Positions 38,150 through 49,121 of a stretch of DNA of 64,000 nucleotides are shown here, piece by piece. The position numbers and the translations under genes are program-made. The DNA lies in contig OY755038.1 of NCBI GenBank assembly GCA_963576565.1, positions 16,810,087 through 16,874,086 of the forward strand, written 5' to 3'. How positions within the stretch are numbered: the first letter of the stretch is position 1; each line of letters opens with the position of its first letter. This DNA is from Aspidapion aeneum (taxonomy: Eukaryota > Arthropoda > Insecta > Coleoptera > Brentidae). The notes beneath the pieces were generated by a model that had not been told where the DNA came from, made no database searches, and saw only the letters and a list, made by a program, of their open reading frames with translations.

Positions 38150-39050
38150 TAGAGCGATTTCAAAAAGTCTTTCTGCATACGGTTCTAATTTTTTTTCCAA
38201 CACCATTTTACTAGTTCCCCTCCTCCCCGCCTTTCCCTCTTTCCTCCCCGCCATCCTTATTAGTAATAGTTATAGCTATAACTTTCAGAAATATAAATCG
38301 ATTTTAAAAGTTTTTTCTGCACAAGCTTGAAGACTTTTTTTTTAAAACATTTTACTAGTTTTCCCCTCACCCTATATTTCTCCTCCCTCCTTATTAGTAA
38401 TAGTTGTAGCTATACGTTTCACAAATATAGAGCCATTTTAAGAATTCTGTCTGCACACGCTTTAAGACTTTTTTCCAACATAATTTTACTAGTTTCCCCC
38501 TTCCTCTCCCTCTCTTCTCACCCCCTCCTTTTTAGTAATACTTGTAGCTATACCTGTCACAAAGTTAGAGCGATTTAAAAAACTCTTTCTGCATACGGTT
38601 CTAATTTTTTTTTCCAACACCATTTTACTAGTTCCCCTCCTCCCCGCCTTTCCCTCTTTCCTCCCCGCCATCCTTATTAGTAATAGTTATAGCTATAACT
38701 TTCAGAAATATAAATCGATTTTAAAAGTTTTTTCTGCACAAGCTTGAAGACTTTTTTTTTTAAACATTTTACTAGTTTTCCCCTCACCCTATATTTCTCC
38801 TCCCTCCTTATTAGTAATAGTTGTAGCTATACGTTTCACAAATATAGAGCCATTTTAAGAATTCTGTCTGCACACGCTTTAAGACTTTTTTCCAACATAA
38901 TTTTACTAGTTTCCCCCTTCCTCTCCCTCTCTTCTCTCCCCCTCCTTTTTAGTAATACTTGTAGCTATACCTGTCACAAAGTTAGAGCGATTTAAAAAAC
39001 TCTTTCGGCATACGCTTTAAGATTTTTTTCGACACCACACACTAGTTCCC
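38150..39050. repeat. Satellite with ~139-bp monomers in a 417-bp higher-order unit
   Basis: Each monomer carries GAGCGATTT-like, TTCTGCA, TTTTACTAGTT, a C/T-rich block and AGTAATAGTTATAGCTATA. Three different monomers form a 417-bp unit, repeated twice almost identically (for example 38327 and 38744). Open frames repeat with the unit and are not genes. Diverged monomers occur reversed at 55020-55271. Confidence 0.85.
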
Positions 39051-39219
39051 TCCTCCCTCTCTCCTCCCCCACCTTTACTCAATGGAAGGTAACACTGTTC
39101 GCGTCCGTAGAAAATCTACACGTACTTTCTGGGGAAAGCTAAAAGAATTGTAAATGCATAGTGCTTTTTATAAGGCTGAATAGGAATTGAACCTAAAACT
39201 TGGAAAAGTTTTTTTTTTA
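39051..39219. repeat. Composite repeat tail (S1)
   Basis: CAATGGAAGGTAAC and CGTAGAAAATCTACACGTAC recur reversed at about 54640-54735, where the order minisatellite, tail, MITE end is the same. It is therefore a dispersed composite unit. Confidence 0.65.
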
Positions 39220-39446
39220 TAAAAAAACACCCAACTGCTAAATTTACTTGTAACTACTAGTCGCAATTGGGTACAAAATTACCCAATAACCTGATTCATG
39301 AAAATACAAAACTGTATAATTTCGTAAGTGCGCTTTGGGCATCAAAACTAAAAGTGGAAGCATGGCGTACATTATAGGTATCAATTTTGTACACAACTGC
39401 GACTAATACTTACAAGTAAGTTTAGCAGTTGGGTGTTTTTTTTATT
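39220..39446. mobile_element. TIR MITE family F, full copy
   Basis: ACACCCAACTGCTAAATTTA and its inverse flank about 226 bp. The inner region repeats TAGTCGCAATTGGGTACAAA against TTTTGTACACAACTGCGACT. Halves of another copy flank the errantivirus at 49776-52223. Confidence 0.75.
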
Positions 39447-40257
39447 ATTATTTTTTTATTGTTATGTTTTAAACATTTGTAGTTATTAAGTTTGAAATAA
39501 TTTTATTGTAAAATAGTTTTCTTAAATAATAAACAGATAAACAGAATAAACAACCACTGACGCATTTAGAAAGCTTGTGCGTGACAGCTGTTTAATTGAA
39601 TAAGTAGTATTTTATGTTGTTCAAAAGAATGTTTGAGACAAATTTCAAGAAATTATAATTCTTTCCCTGTTTTAAATTTCACCACAGGTCACTGTGTGTT
39701 TTGTTAAAAATTATTTATTTCTTTAATCAGAAATAAACGAAAAATCTAAATACATAATCCATAAATAATTTAAAACTACGACGTTTCGACATGTCTAGTT
39801 CATTTCTTTAGTCTGTGGTTAACAAAAGGCGATTAATTGAGTAAACTATTTTAGCGTAAATAATTACAAGCCGGCAGTACCGCGCGGGACAAAATGTCAA
39901 TTTCTAACGGTGTATGGGTGTTCAAGCGCGGGGGGCCGTAGAAATGTTTGTTTTTTGTGCGAAAACGTTTGTTGCCCTTCCTACGCGTTGCAAGTTTTAT
40001 ATTTAGTGAAGACGTATGAGTTTGTTTTGATTTGCGGTAGGTCAGTAGTTAAATGCCATACCAGTCGCGTGTCCATTGTTTGTTTTCGTTTGGAAATAAA
40101 TACCGTCGATTATATAATTAACTGTGCGAATTTAAGTACGTTGACATATGAAAATCGATAACAAATAAAATCTTTAGGGCCACACAGACCGGACATAAAC
40201 ATTAACCAAAATTTTAGTGGAAGTAATGCAGAGGGGTGATCCAAAAAAACTTATAAT
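39447..40257. other. Unannotated stretch
   Basis: A GC-richer patch lies at 39865-40080. The 83-codon frame there (39910-40161) is cysteine-rich but resembles no family. No call is made. Confidence 0.35.
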
Positions 40258-40268
40258 AGAAAATTTCA

Positions 40269-41158
40269 AATTTTTTTTTTATTTGTCAAACACACTGTGT
40301 TTTTTTTTATTACAATCTAGTCAGTAAGACTAATTACCAATTTTGTTTTAACTTAATTTACTAGAAAAGTCAGATTTAAATTTAGGGTTCACTCAACAGT
40401 TCTCCCCGCTTTGTTTAGTCTGTAACTCACAATTGTGTTGTGTTTATAGCATTATTTTGTTTTATGTGTAATTCACTTAGTTTACTAGCTCAAACGGCTT
40501 CACTCTTTTTAGTCGTCGAACTAGCATAGTATTGTCTAGAAGCTGAATTGCTTCCACATTCACATGCCAATGGAGTCTATCTTCATGGCTTTTTGCGTAC
40601 TTTTTTATAGTCTCTGCTACAGTTTCGATTTTTAGATCTCGATAAAGGTCACTACTTCGAACGTACCAAGGTGCATTCACAATGTTTCTTAATACTTTAT
40701 TTTGAAATCTCTGTACAACTAGAATGTTACTCTCTTAAGCACAACCCCATAGTTGAATACCCTATGTCCATACTGGTTTCAGTATTTCTCTATATAGCAG
40801 TAACTTATTATGAATTCTTAAATTGGACTTCCTTCCAATTAGCCAGTTCATTTTTCTATACCTTATCTCAAGTTCTTCTTTTTTTTTCTTAACATGTGCT
40901 TTCCAGCGCAATTTGGCATCAAGTGTCATACCTAGATATTTTGCCTGATTTGAATATGGTACTGGAATGTTGTTAATTGTTATTTGTATGTGATTTATAT
41001 TTTTGTTTGTAAAATCAACATGAATTGATTTGGTTTCATTTAATTTTATTCGCCACTTTGTGGTCCAACTGTGAATTTGGGTGACTGCATCCTGAAGTTT
41101 TTCTATGCATTTTTCAATAGATTTTTCTACCGTCAATAAACCAGTATCATCGGCAATG
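40269..41158 (-). pseudogene. Jockey-like LINE, 5'-truncated, with RT C-terminus
   Basis: Perfect 11-bp duplications AGAAAATTTCA flank the insert (40258-40268 and 41159-41169). On the minus strand the coding part starts inside the RT catalytic box (IADDTGLL), continues through LNETKSIHVDF and YLGMTLDAKLRWKAH, and ends at the stop near 40477, about 227 codons. The reading frame is kept but has two nonsense codons, a TAG near 40755 and a TAA near 40734. A ~205-bp 3' UTR with AATAAA runs into a poly-A tail (T run at 40271). This is the typical outcome of aborted target-primed reverse transcription. Jockey clade by RT pattern; inactive. Confidence 0.85.
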
Positions 41159-41169
41159 AGAAAATTTCA

Positions 41170-42834
41170 TAAAAAAATAATATGATGCTGAAAACTGGTT
41201 GTGCGGTTGTGAAAAAAGAAATGCTTTTTTTTTCTTTATTTGTCTTATACTGGGACTTTCCATCCAATCAGGATCAATCGCCCAGTTTTGCAAAATTAGA
41301 GCTAAAACATTTTAAACAATCACAAACATCCAAGTACCTAGCCAGGAATCTATCCCGGACCGCCGCACGGAGTTCAGCTTGTCTAATTTAGACGATCGAA
41401 ACCTCAATATCGAACTATTTTCTTAAGTCTTAAAAAAGTGCCCAATTACCTTTAGTAGAGCCCAATGCAGAAAATCGATCAACTAACTCGTTGTCACTTG
41501 TTACGACCGACGACAAGTCATAGGCCGTTTGATGGCCTGCATAATGATCCGCACTTATTCCGCGGGGGAAGGCGATTTTCAAAAGTGCTCCAAGTTGGTA
41601 AACCAGAGCTTACATGGTGATTTCTTCACGTATATTTAAAATATGGATGAGTATCTTTAATTTTTACTATTAAACCATTTGAAAAGTTTCAATTTGCTTA
41701 TTAAAAGAATTAGATAAATGTTCTGTAATGATTTATTATAATTTTTCAAATATGTATATATATATTGGACTGAAAAAGTCTGGATCGTTACGTATCAATT
41801 GCGTTTGTGACTTTATTATTTCAAACATGTGTCAAGGGTTGTATAGGTGCTACTTTCAGCTGCCGCTTTTTGCCGCTGTATTAGCTATAATTTATTGTTT
41901 CAGCGTTGGCGCATGTGATTGGCCGACGTAATTTATTTCAAATGTGGCACAAAACACCGGTTCACAGGATAAAAATCAATTCGTTTTGAACTATGTATGT
42001 GAAAATAGTGAATATAAAGACTACGATAAAGAATATCAGTGCATGGTAAAAAATTGATATATAGTATAGCAAGATTAATAAATTTAGTAAAATTTCTATA
42101 AAAAATCTATGTTAAATAAAAAAAGCCATAAGCTAGTTACGTACACACACTCTCAAAGTATCAATTTTTAAAGTTTTTTGCTTAAGAGGAACAAAACGAT
42201 ATGCAACATTATTTTTGGAGGCGAGTGTACCATCTCCAGAATGCACAGTATATTAAAATCACATTTTTTAAACGCTAATTAACATTTCCTATATTTCAGC
42301 ATCAATTTGTCAAAATTAAAACTATAAAATAATTTCGATCGTTCAGAACCGACAAACTGACCACCGTGCGCCGGTGGTAGCCCGCGATAGAAAAACGATA
42401 GATGCAATGGACTGTCTAAGTTAATTAATGAAAACGCGAGCAAACATAAATATATTGATATGAAATTACGAAATAATCAAAACGTCCATAGGTAAAATAT
42501 TTGTGCCACACAACGGTAATCAGATACAAATGCACTCACCAGTTGCAGCCAATTTCTCCACGTTCCAAGGGGCCCCTGAATGGATCTAATGATGTCACCA
42601 CGTAGCTGAAGGGCTGAAGTTTCTAGTTCTATGCTTCAGTACACAAAAATCGAGCACTTTCAGGTGTAGATATTTGAAATAGTTGGAGAACGAAATTAAC
42701 ACGCCATTTTCTCGAGGCGGTCGACAAGGATCTCCCTGGTTGTTGGTGCGCATGTCCAAATACGCGAAATGCGCTTTGTCCTTCATACAATTGTGTGTTT
42801 TTAAAAATATATATAAACAACCGCGAAATTTAGC
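41170..42834. other. Mostly unannotated stretch
   Basis: Holds the degraded SINE at 41222-41380. The region 42560-42830 is GC-richer, with open frames on both strands (42595-42846 minus; 42683-42982 plus), but none resembles a known family. It may be SINE body or single-copy DNA. Confidence 0.35.
41222..41380 (-). mobile_element. tRNA-derived SINE, copy 2 (degraded)
   Basis: The body matches 21780-21900 (ATACTGGGACTTTC, CCAATCAGGATCAATCGCCC) and reaches the B-box region with mutations. The A-box end is missing. Confidence 0.7.
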
Positions 42835-42893
42835 GGGAGCTAACACGCCGGTGTGTGAACCAAAATGTTGCTACCACTACAACCCTAGGATGA
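42835..42893 (-). mobile_element. SINE head fragment
   Basis: The minus strand has TTGTAGTGGTAGCAACATTT followed by CACACCGGCG, matching the A-box half of the SINE at 21957. The B box is altered. Confidence 0.5.
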
Positions 42894-43282
42894 TGACTAC
42901 TACGTTAATACATTACATTGACAAAGCAAATCATATAACTTTCTCAATAGTATCTACCTCTATTTGTCATAATCTAGTCTAATAAATTTATAACTCTTCT
43001 AAAGTAAAATAAATGGATCCATTACGGATCTGATACCTTCCTAACCGATTAGCCCACTCCAAGTAAACTCCATGCTATATAAACCTTAAAAACATTTTTT
43101 GTAAATATTTCCGAAACGAAAGCTCGTACCAAGTTTTTGGTTATAACACAAATTTTTTAAAAATATATGAGCTAGAATTTTTTGAAAACCACATATGTAT
43201 TGATGCGACGCTCCGTAAAAAAGTAAGCATTTTTTAAACTTTTTAAAAAAGTGTCATTAGCATTGATGAATTTCAACCAAAA
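42894..43282. other. AT-rich spacer
   Basis: Nothing recognised. Confidence 0.35.
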
Positions 43283-43287
43283 TCTAA

Positions 43288-44225
43288 TCAGCTCGTTACA
43301 GGACCGAGATGGCCTTGCAGGAGAGAGAAGTGGAGGCAAGTATGAAGGACGTCCAGGTCAAAAGGAGGGTAAAAGGAGGTTCGGTTCGGTTCGGTTGCAC
43401 CTCTGGTTGCACCTCTGGTGCCTTATAATGGACAGTCTACTTCACAAACTGGAAGAACAAGGATTTGACGGCAAAGCGTACGCCGACAACGGACTGGTTA
43501 TAGTACCAGGGAAGTTCCAAGGCGTAATTTGCGAAAGGATGCAAAGGGCGTGCAAACTAATAGAGAACTGGTGCCAAGAGAACGGCCTCTCCGTCAACCC
43601 CAGCAAGACGGAAATGGTTCTCTTTACAAAGAAGAGAAAAATAGTAGGCTTCAAAGCACCACAAATGTACGGAAGACCACTTGCACTATCGCAAGAGGTT
43701 AAGTACCTGAGGATGGTGCTAGACAGTAAACTAAGCTGGAAACAACATATAGACCGACTCACAACAAAGACGATAAAAACATTCTGGCAAGTAAGAAGGG
43801 TGGTAGGAAGAAAGTGGGGACTCAGCCCAAGGATCATGCACTGGATCTACACGGCCATCATAAGACCAAGGATCCAATACGGATCCGTGGTTTGGTGGTC
43901 GGGGGCAATGAAAACCACTAACGCCAAAAAGCTCGAAAGCATGCAGAGGCTGGCGACCTTGAGCATCACCGGAGCTCTAAGGTCTACTCCTAACATAGCC
44001 CTGAATACCATCCTGGGTCTCCCATCGCTGTCCACCTGGATAAAGAAGGAAGCGATGGCAGCATACCTTAGGATAAGGGACGCGGGCGTGTGGAGAAGGA
44101 GCGGTGGACAAAAAGGACATTCGGAGATCGCGACTGTGACGGAAAAGGAGATTCCTTTATCGACGTACAGGCTAGCGATGCCAGAAAAGCGGTTAAGGGA
44201 GAAAAGGAGATACCGTGTAACCATA
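43288..44225 (+). pseudogene. LINE reverse transcriptase fragment, frameshifted
   Basis: The part at 43288-43380 reads RT-like sequence in one frame (EVEASMKDVQVKRRVKGG). The main part from about 43404 is in another frame: LWCLIMDSLLHKLEEQGF, then YADNGLVIV, then LSVNPSKTEMVLFTKK, then VKYLRMVLDSKLSWKQH. The catalytic YADD is YADN, so the second metal-binding aspartate is lost. Between the frames, where GCPQGGVLSP-type sequence is expected, lie a TTCGG triplication and a duplicated TTGCACCTCTGG. A second shift (one base lost or two gained) near 44150-44225 leads to the RNase H frame. It no longer encodes a functional polymerase. Confidence 0.8.
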
Positions 44226-45079
44226 CCACCTATACAGACGGATCAAGGCTGACAGACCGGAATTCGACCGGAGCAGGAGTGTACGTGGAAAGCAAGAGCA
44301 TTGGAAAAAGCTACCCGCTGGGATCCAATGCAACAGTCTTCCAGGCAGAGGTCTACGCTATACTGGCGTTAACATGGGAGGAAGAAATTAGGAACGAAAC
44401 AGGAAAACGCCTCTGCATCTGTTCAGACAGTCAAGCTGCGCTGAAAGCACTGTGGAAACCAACCATGTCCGCAGGTTTGGTGCAGCAGTGTGCGGATGCA
44501 CTTCAGGAATTGGCCGGCGAAAGAGAGGTAGAGCTCGTATGGGTCCCAGGTCACGTGGGAGTCCCCGGAAACGAGAAAGCGGACAGACTCGCCAGGGGAG
44601 GATCCCAGCAGAACTGCGTCGGGCCAGAACCGTTCCTGGGGCTCACAAGAGGGCAAATGAAGTCGGCCCTAACAGAGTGGACCCAGAAAGAGATACAAAG
44701 GGAGTGGACCAACACAGGAAACGCCAGACAGGCGAAGGAGTATGTGACAGGCTACAGCAAATCCCGTAGGGACTGGCTGCTCCGTAGAACACGAAGAGAG
44801 GTGGGAGCCATAGTGGGAGTCCTGACCGGACACTGCGTCCTACAAGGACACCTGGCAAAGATGAGAGTGAAGGAGGACGCGACGTGCGAGCGATGTTGGG
44901 CCGAGGACGAGACCTCGGCGCATTTTCTCTCATCATGTGAAGCATACAAGGAGGCAAGAAGAGAGGTATTCGAAGAGGAGGCCTTTGAGACGGAGGACCT
45001 TCTGAATCTGAGGTGGCCCGATATTCTGGCCTTTATACAGAAGACAGGCAGATTCCTTAGCGAGGGAAGGACGCAGTAG
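44225..45079 (+). pseudogene. LINE RNase H domain with C-terminal zinc knuckle
   Basis: This is the open C-terminal part of the same polyprotein. In the longest frame, which opens at 44090, the RNase H residues are all present: TYTDGSR (D50), FQAEVYAI (E87), CSDSQAAL (D113) and VPGHVGVPGNEKADRLA (H155, D165). RNase H removes the RNA template during retrotransposition. A CERC...H...C knuckle follows at about residue 270, then the stop at 45077-45079. Domain order RT, RNase H, knuckle is that of R1/LOA/I-type ORF2. It is intact locally but cannot be translated with its RT because of the frameshift. The ATG at 44090 is in the shifted overlap and is not the natural start. Confidence 0.85.
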
Positions 45080-45165
45080 GGGGGATGCCCGGGGGTTGGC
45101 GAAAAGGGCGCTTCATGTGCCTAGTCGCCAGGCCTAGAGCCTACCCCACACTACTACTACTACTA

Positions 45166-46346
45166 CAGTATCGAATACTATTTTACCTAAAAATTTCATG
45201 AAAATCGGTTGGGCGGTTTAGAAGCTATTGTGTTACGGACAGAGTTACACACACACACACAAAGACATCACGAAGATACGGCTAGGGTAGGTCAAAATAC
45301 ACAATTAACATATTTTCGGCGTTATCTAAAAAATATTTTTTTTGTCGAAAACAATAAGTACCTTCTCTAGCCATTGCTGTAATAGAATATCCACATTAAA
45401 AAACCATAATAATAATAGTTCAAAGGTACATTGTATGGTCAGAGTGCCAGCGGCCTTTGTTCGCTTCGGTTTCGGAAGAATAATAGTAATTGTTTTCAAT
45501 GTAAAATTGTTTTTGAATAAATTTGAAATTAAATAATCCAACCCAATCCAAGGGATTTTTTTTATATAATATGTATTATACTCTAGGTATATTATTATTA
45601 TATTGTTATACTCGTCAAATTTAAAAAGAATTAAGTCCGGTTGAAGTCTTTATTCATGGTCCAGTATATAGAAAAAGTTTCTGGGGGGGGGGGGACGAGA
45701 CAGTTTCGAGACCTCATGAGGCCGTATTTTATGCTATTTTATGTTTGTATTCATAAAATATGTGGAAAATCTCTAAAAAAATCTTAGCATCGGGGGGGGG
45801 GGGGGGCACCCCGCCCTCGCCCCCTATATGCACCACTGATGACAGCAGTTTCCTATGGGCCCCCGGCCCCCGCCCCCTCCCCCTATATACGCCACTGATG
45901 ACAGCAGTTTCCTATGTATAATGTTTTCTAGAAATGGAAATAAAAGTGAAACGGTATTTGTTTAACAGGGTTTTCCAATACCCTGCATCTTTGTAACGTC
46001 ATAACTGTCAAACGGAATGACATACAACCTGTGTTTCGGGCTTTTCTTAAAGCTCAATAAGTCTGTTTTAAGATAAAGAAAAAAATCTCAGATGCATCCA
46101 GGGTGCCTAGAATTAGACCCTTAGAGTAATAATAATATTATTACTCTGAGATTAGACCGGTCTTTGGATCTTATTGATATACATACCGGGTGGGCCAAAC
46201 AAAACCGGAAATGTATTTTTTCAATTATACCTTTTGAACTATACCATCGATTTTAATGGAACAAACTACGCTTGACAGAGAATTAATCAGAGTTTTGACT
46301 AAATATATTTTTTTGTCCGCCATCTGAAAATCCAAGATGGTGGACG
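45166..46346. other. Repeat remnants and homopolymer tracts
   Basis: 45180-45265 holds ATTTCATGAAAATCGGTTGG and an (AC)n tract, another fragment with the CCGATTTT..ATGAAAT motif. 45670-45900 holds two G13-G14 runs and a duplicated CACTGATGACAGCAGTTTCC. At about 46187 ACCGGGTGGGCCAAACAAAA resembles a mariner-type end. No gene is supported. Confidence 0.5.
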
Positions 46347-47877
46347 AAATTGAATTGTACCCGGCAAAGATGCTCGTCTATTCTTATGTTGCGCACATGT
46401 TTTAATTATTTATTTAAGTCAGTAATAAAGCTGCATTCTTGCCACGCACAACAAGGTATGAATCAGCAAAATCGGTTCGATGGTTCTAAAAAAAAAATAT
46501 TTTTGTTTCTACCATTGTTTTGCATATACGATTGCCTTGCCAATCATGTCTGCATTTATTTCCTTATAAATTCATTACTACTAAACCGATTTTGATTAAA
46601 TAAAAAACATCCAGGTGAGAATTGATTGCTTTTTAAAGATCATGATCAAAATTTACCGCTATCTTAAAATTTAAGATAGCGGACAGAATCATATTTGATT
46701 CTTCAAAATGGCGTGTTTATTCTTATTTTCTTAAAAATGTTTTAGTTTTTTTTAACTTATAGAAAAGCACTATTTTTCTCCCGCTTAACAAGGTATAAAG
46801 TAATAAAATCGGTTAAGTGGTTCTCACAAAATCTGATTTTGTTTTAAACATTGTTTTACAAATTATACGATTGCATTGCCAATCCTGTCTGCAATCAGTT
46901 CTTTATAAATTCATTATTACTGAGCCAATTTTAGTGAAATAAAAAACATCACAGCGCAAACTGATTAATTTTTAAAGTTTGTACCACGATGTTTTTTATT
47001 TTACTAAAATCGGACAGGATTGGCAATGCAATCGTATAATTTGTAAAACAATGGTTAAAACAAAATCCGATTTTGTGAGAACCACTACACCGATTTTATT
47101 AATTTGTACCTCTATATGCGGGAGAAAAGTAGTGTTTTTCTATATATATAAAAAAAAACTAAAACATTTTCGCCAAATAAGAATAATTTTGAAGAATCAA
47201 GGTTGATTCTGTCCGACATCTTAAGTTCCAAGATGGCGGAAAATTTTGATAAGAATCTTTAAAGAACAATCAATTCTCACCACGATATTTTTTATTTCGC
47301 TAAAATCGGTTTAGTAACGAATTTATAAAAAAATGACTGTAGACAGGATTGGCAATGCAATCCTAGAATCTGTAAATCAATGGTTGAAACAAAAATAGAT
47401 TTTCTGAGAACCACCACACCGATTTTACTAATTTATACGCCATTGTGAGAGGGAAAAGTAGTGGTTTTCTATAAATTAAAAAAAAAGTAAAACATTTTCG
47501 GAAAACAAAAATAAACAGGCCATTTTGAAGAATCAAGTATGATTCTGTCCACCATCTTAAATTTTAAGACGGTTATAAATTTTGATCATGATCTTTAAAA
47601 AGCAATCAATTCTTACCAGGACGTTTCTTATTTCATCAAAATCGGTTTAGTATTAATGAAGTTATAAAGAAATCAATGCAGACGATTGGCAAGGCAATCG
47701 TATAATATACAAAACAATGGTTGAAACAAAAGTATTTTTTTTAGAACCACTAAACCGATTTGCTAGATCTTATTTTGTTGTACGTGGCAAGAATGTAGCT
47801 TTTCCACCAATTTAAAAAAATAATTAAAACATGTTCGCAACACAAGAATAAACGAGCATCTTTGATGGGTATAAATT
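46347..47877. repeat. Large inverted repeat built of ~330-bp monomers
   Basis: The left arm (46347 to about 46940) and right arm (about 46988-47877) are inverted copies, with GATGCTCGTCTATTCTTATG and the matching CAAGAATAAACGAGCATC at the outer ends. Each arm consists of monomers with GATTGGCAATGCAATC, GAGAACCACTACACCGATTT and CAAGATGGCGGA cores; the right arm has one monomer more. It is non-coding. Related monomers lie in the element at 14371-15648. Confidence 0.75.
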
Positions 47878-48120
47878 GTGAAAGGCTTTCGCGGCCATCG
47901 TCCAATGGTGGGTGTGCTTTCGGGCTGTTCGGCCGTCGTCGTTGGAAATTCGTTATCGACGTTTCGCCATCTCGAGTGGATGGCATCTTCAGGAGATGTT
48001 GACTGTTTGTCGGCTTCTCGAAAACTGGTGGTTAGTCTGTCGCGGGCGCAGGTTATATACGCTATGATGGGCGGGGCGTATATCAGAGCTGGTCGGTGAT
48101 TGGTCACATTCCCTTGATTC
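47878..48120. repeat. Unassigned repeat-like GC-richer block
   Basis: A GC-rich 230 bp holds open frames on both strands (plus 47878-48099; minus 47763-48107), including CGACGTTTCGCCATCTCGAG and GGCATCTTCAGGAGATGTTG. Such CGTTTCG/CATCTTCAGGAG words are common at the ends of Penelope-like insect repeats, but that is recollection rather than proof. I do not call a gene. Confidence 0.35.
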
Positions 48121-48382
48121 AGTTTTGTTATTGTAAGCGAGCCGTTTAGTGTTTTAGTACCGGTTGTTAAAAACAGGAATTTTCTTGGTTTTAAAAAAAT
48201 TCCAAAAATATTAGTTGTTCATTTCATATCAAACTTTTGTTTACAAAAATCACGTTTAAAGTTTTGTTATGATTCTTAAGGCTTAGATACCCCACACTGT
48301 GTGGATATAATAATATGATTGCTACGATGAAAAAAAAAGGCCTATATTGCAAGGAGATTAAAAACAATTATATTAATAGAGA
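48121..48382. other. AT-rich spacer
   Basis: Nothing recognised. Confidence 0.35.
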
Positions 48383-48598
48383 ATAGTGCCAGGCAGTATT
48401 TTGAGACCTTGACGTTTTAAGTTCTGCTGTGATCTTTCAATATGCGGCCTTTGTTTACTATATGAACGGGTTAAATATTACCTTCCTTTATTAATAAAAA
48501 ATAAACGACTTTTGTATGTCAATGTTGAAAGATCAACTGTCAGTTTTCAATGGGAAACTGTCAGAATACTGCCTGGCACTATTATAGCCTGGCTTTAT
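48383..48598. mobile_element. MITE family E, copy 3
   Basis: ATAGTGCCAGGCAGTATTTT at the left and CTGCCTGGCACTATTATAGC at the right are inverted copies. The interior shares TGTATGTCAATGTTGAAAGA and GTCAGTTTTCAATGG with the other two copies. Confidence 0.65.
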
Positions 48599-49121
48599 TC
48601 CCATATTTCTCTAATATTGAAAACTATTGCTTTTAAGGCAAAAAAGTAAGTGAAACCTTCAATCAAAATGTAGACCTGTCAGGATCAAGTGTATAAACTT
48701 AATACTTAGCACCCGTGGCGTCAACAAGGAGGGCCACTGGATAATGACTCTTAAAACATTGGTTTTCACCAAAAAACAACATTAAAATGTATCCGATCTG
48801 TGCACAAGCCAGGATCCATCCATCTCTGCGTATCGATCCGCGCTTAAGTTCCCTCCCCAGTATCCGTCTCTGTGTACGCCACTGTTCAGCATCCCTTAGT
48901 AAACATTGCTGTTATGACTTATTTGCAGCTTAAAATGCATATTAAATGAGAAAGCGAGGGGGATAATACCCTTTACCTTAAGCGAAAATTAGCAAGGAAA
49001 AGTGAAACTTTCCGCTTGAACAATAAAGTAGCTAATTCTCGTTAATTTATCGATACAGGCCTAACAAGGTTACATAAATTTGCTCTTAGTCAGATTTTCC
49101 TTTGATACGATTATTTTACTT
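48599..49121. other. Unannotated stretch
   Basis: No gene or clear repeat. CGTATCGATCCGCGC and CCTCCCCAGTATCCGTC near 48825-48865 are slightly GC-richer but uninformative. Confidence 0.35.

Larger units (their letters stand above)
43283..45165 (+). mobile_element. Non-LTR retrotransposon (R1/LOA/I-like), 5'-truncated
   Basis: This holds the reverse transcriptase C-half, an RNase H domain, a CCHC-like knuckle, a short GC-rich 3' UTR and an (ACT)n tail ending at about 45165. It is markedly GC-richer than its surroundings, which marks it as foreign to the local DNA and fairly young. The reading frame changes twice. An RNase H domain after RT is found in the R1, LOA and I groups. I did not find a clear target duplication. 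Mobility is lost. Confidence 0.8.

Noticed and set aside
38327..38995. Two near-identical 83-codon frames
   Set aside because: They repeat with the 417-bp satellite unit.
42595..42982. Open frames on both strands of a GC-richer block
   Set aside because: No known family, and the frames cross a SINE head fragment.
47763..48107. 114-codon minus and 73-codon plus frames
   Set aside because: Partly inside the large inverted repeat. The remainder resembles a dispersed repeat more than a gene; the Penelope link is from memory of similar words only.
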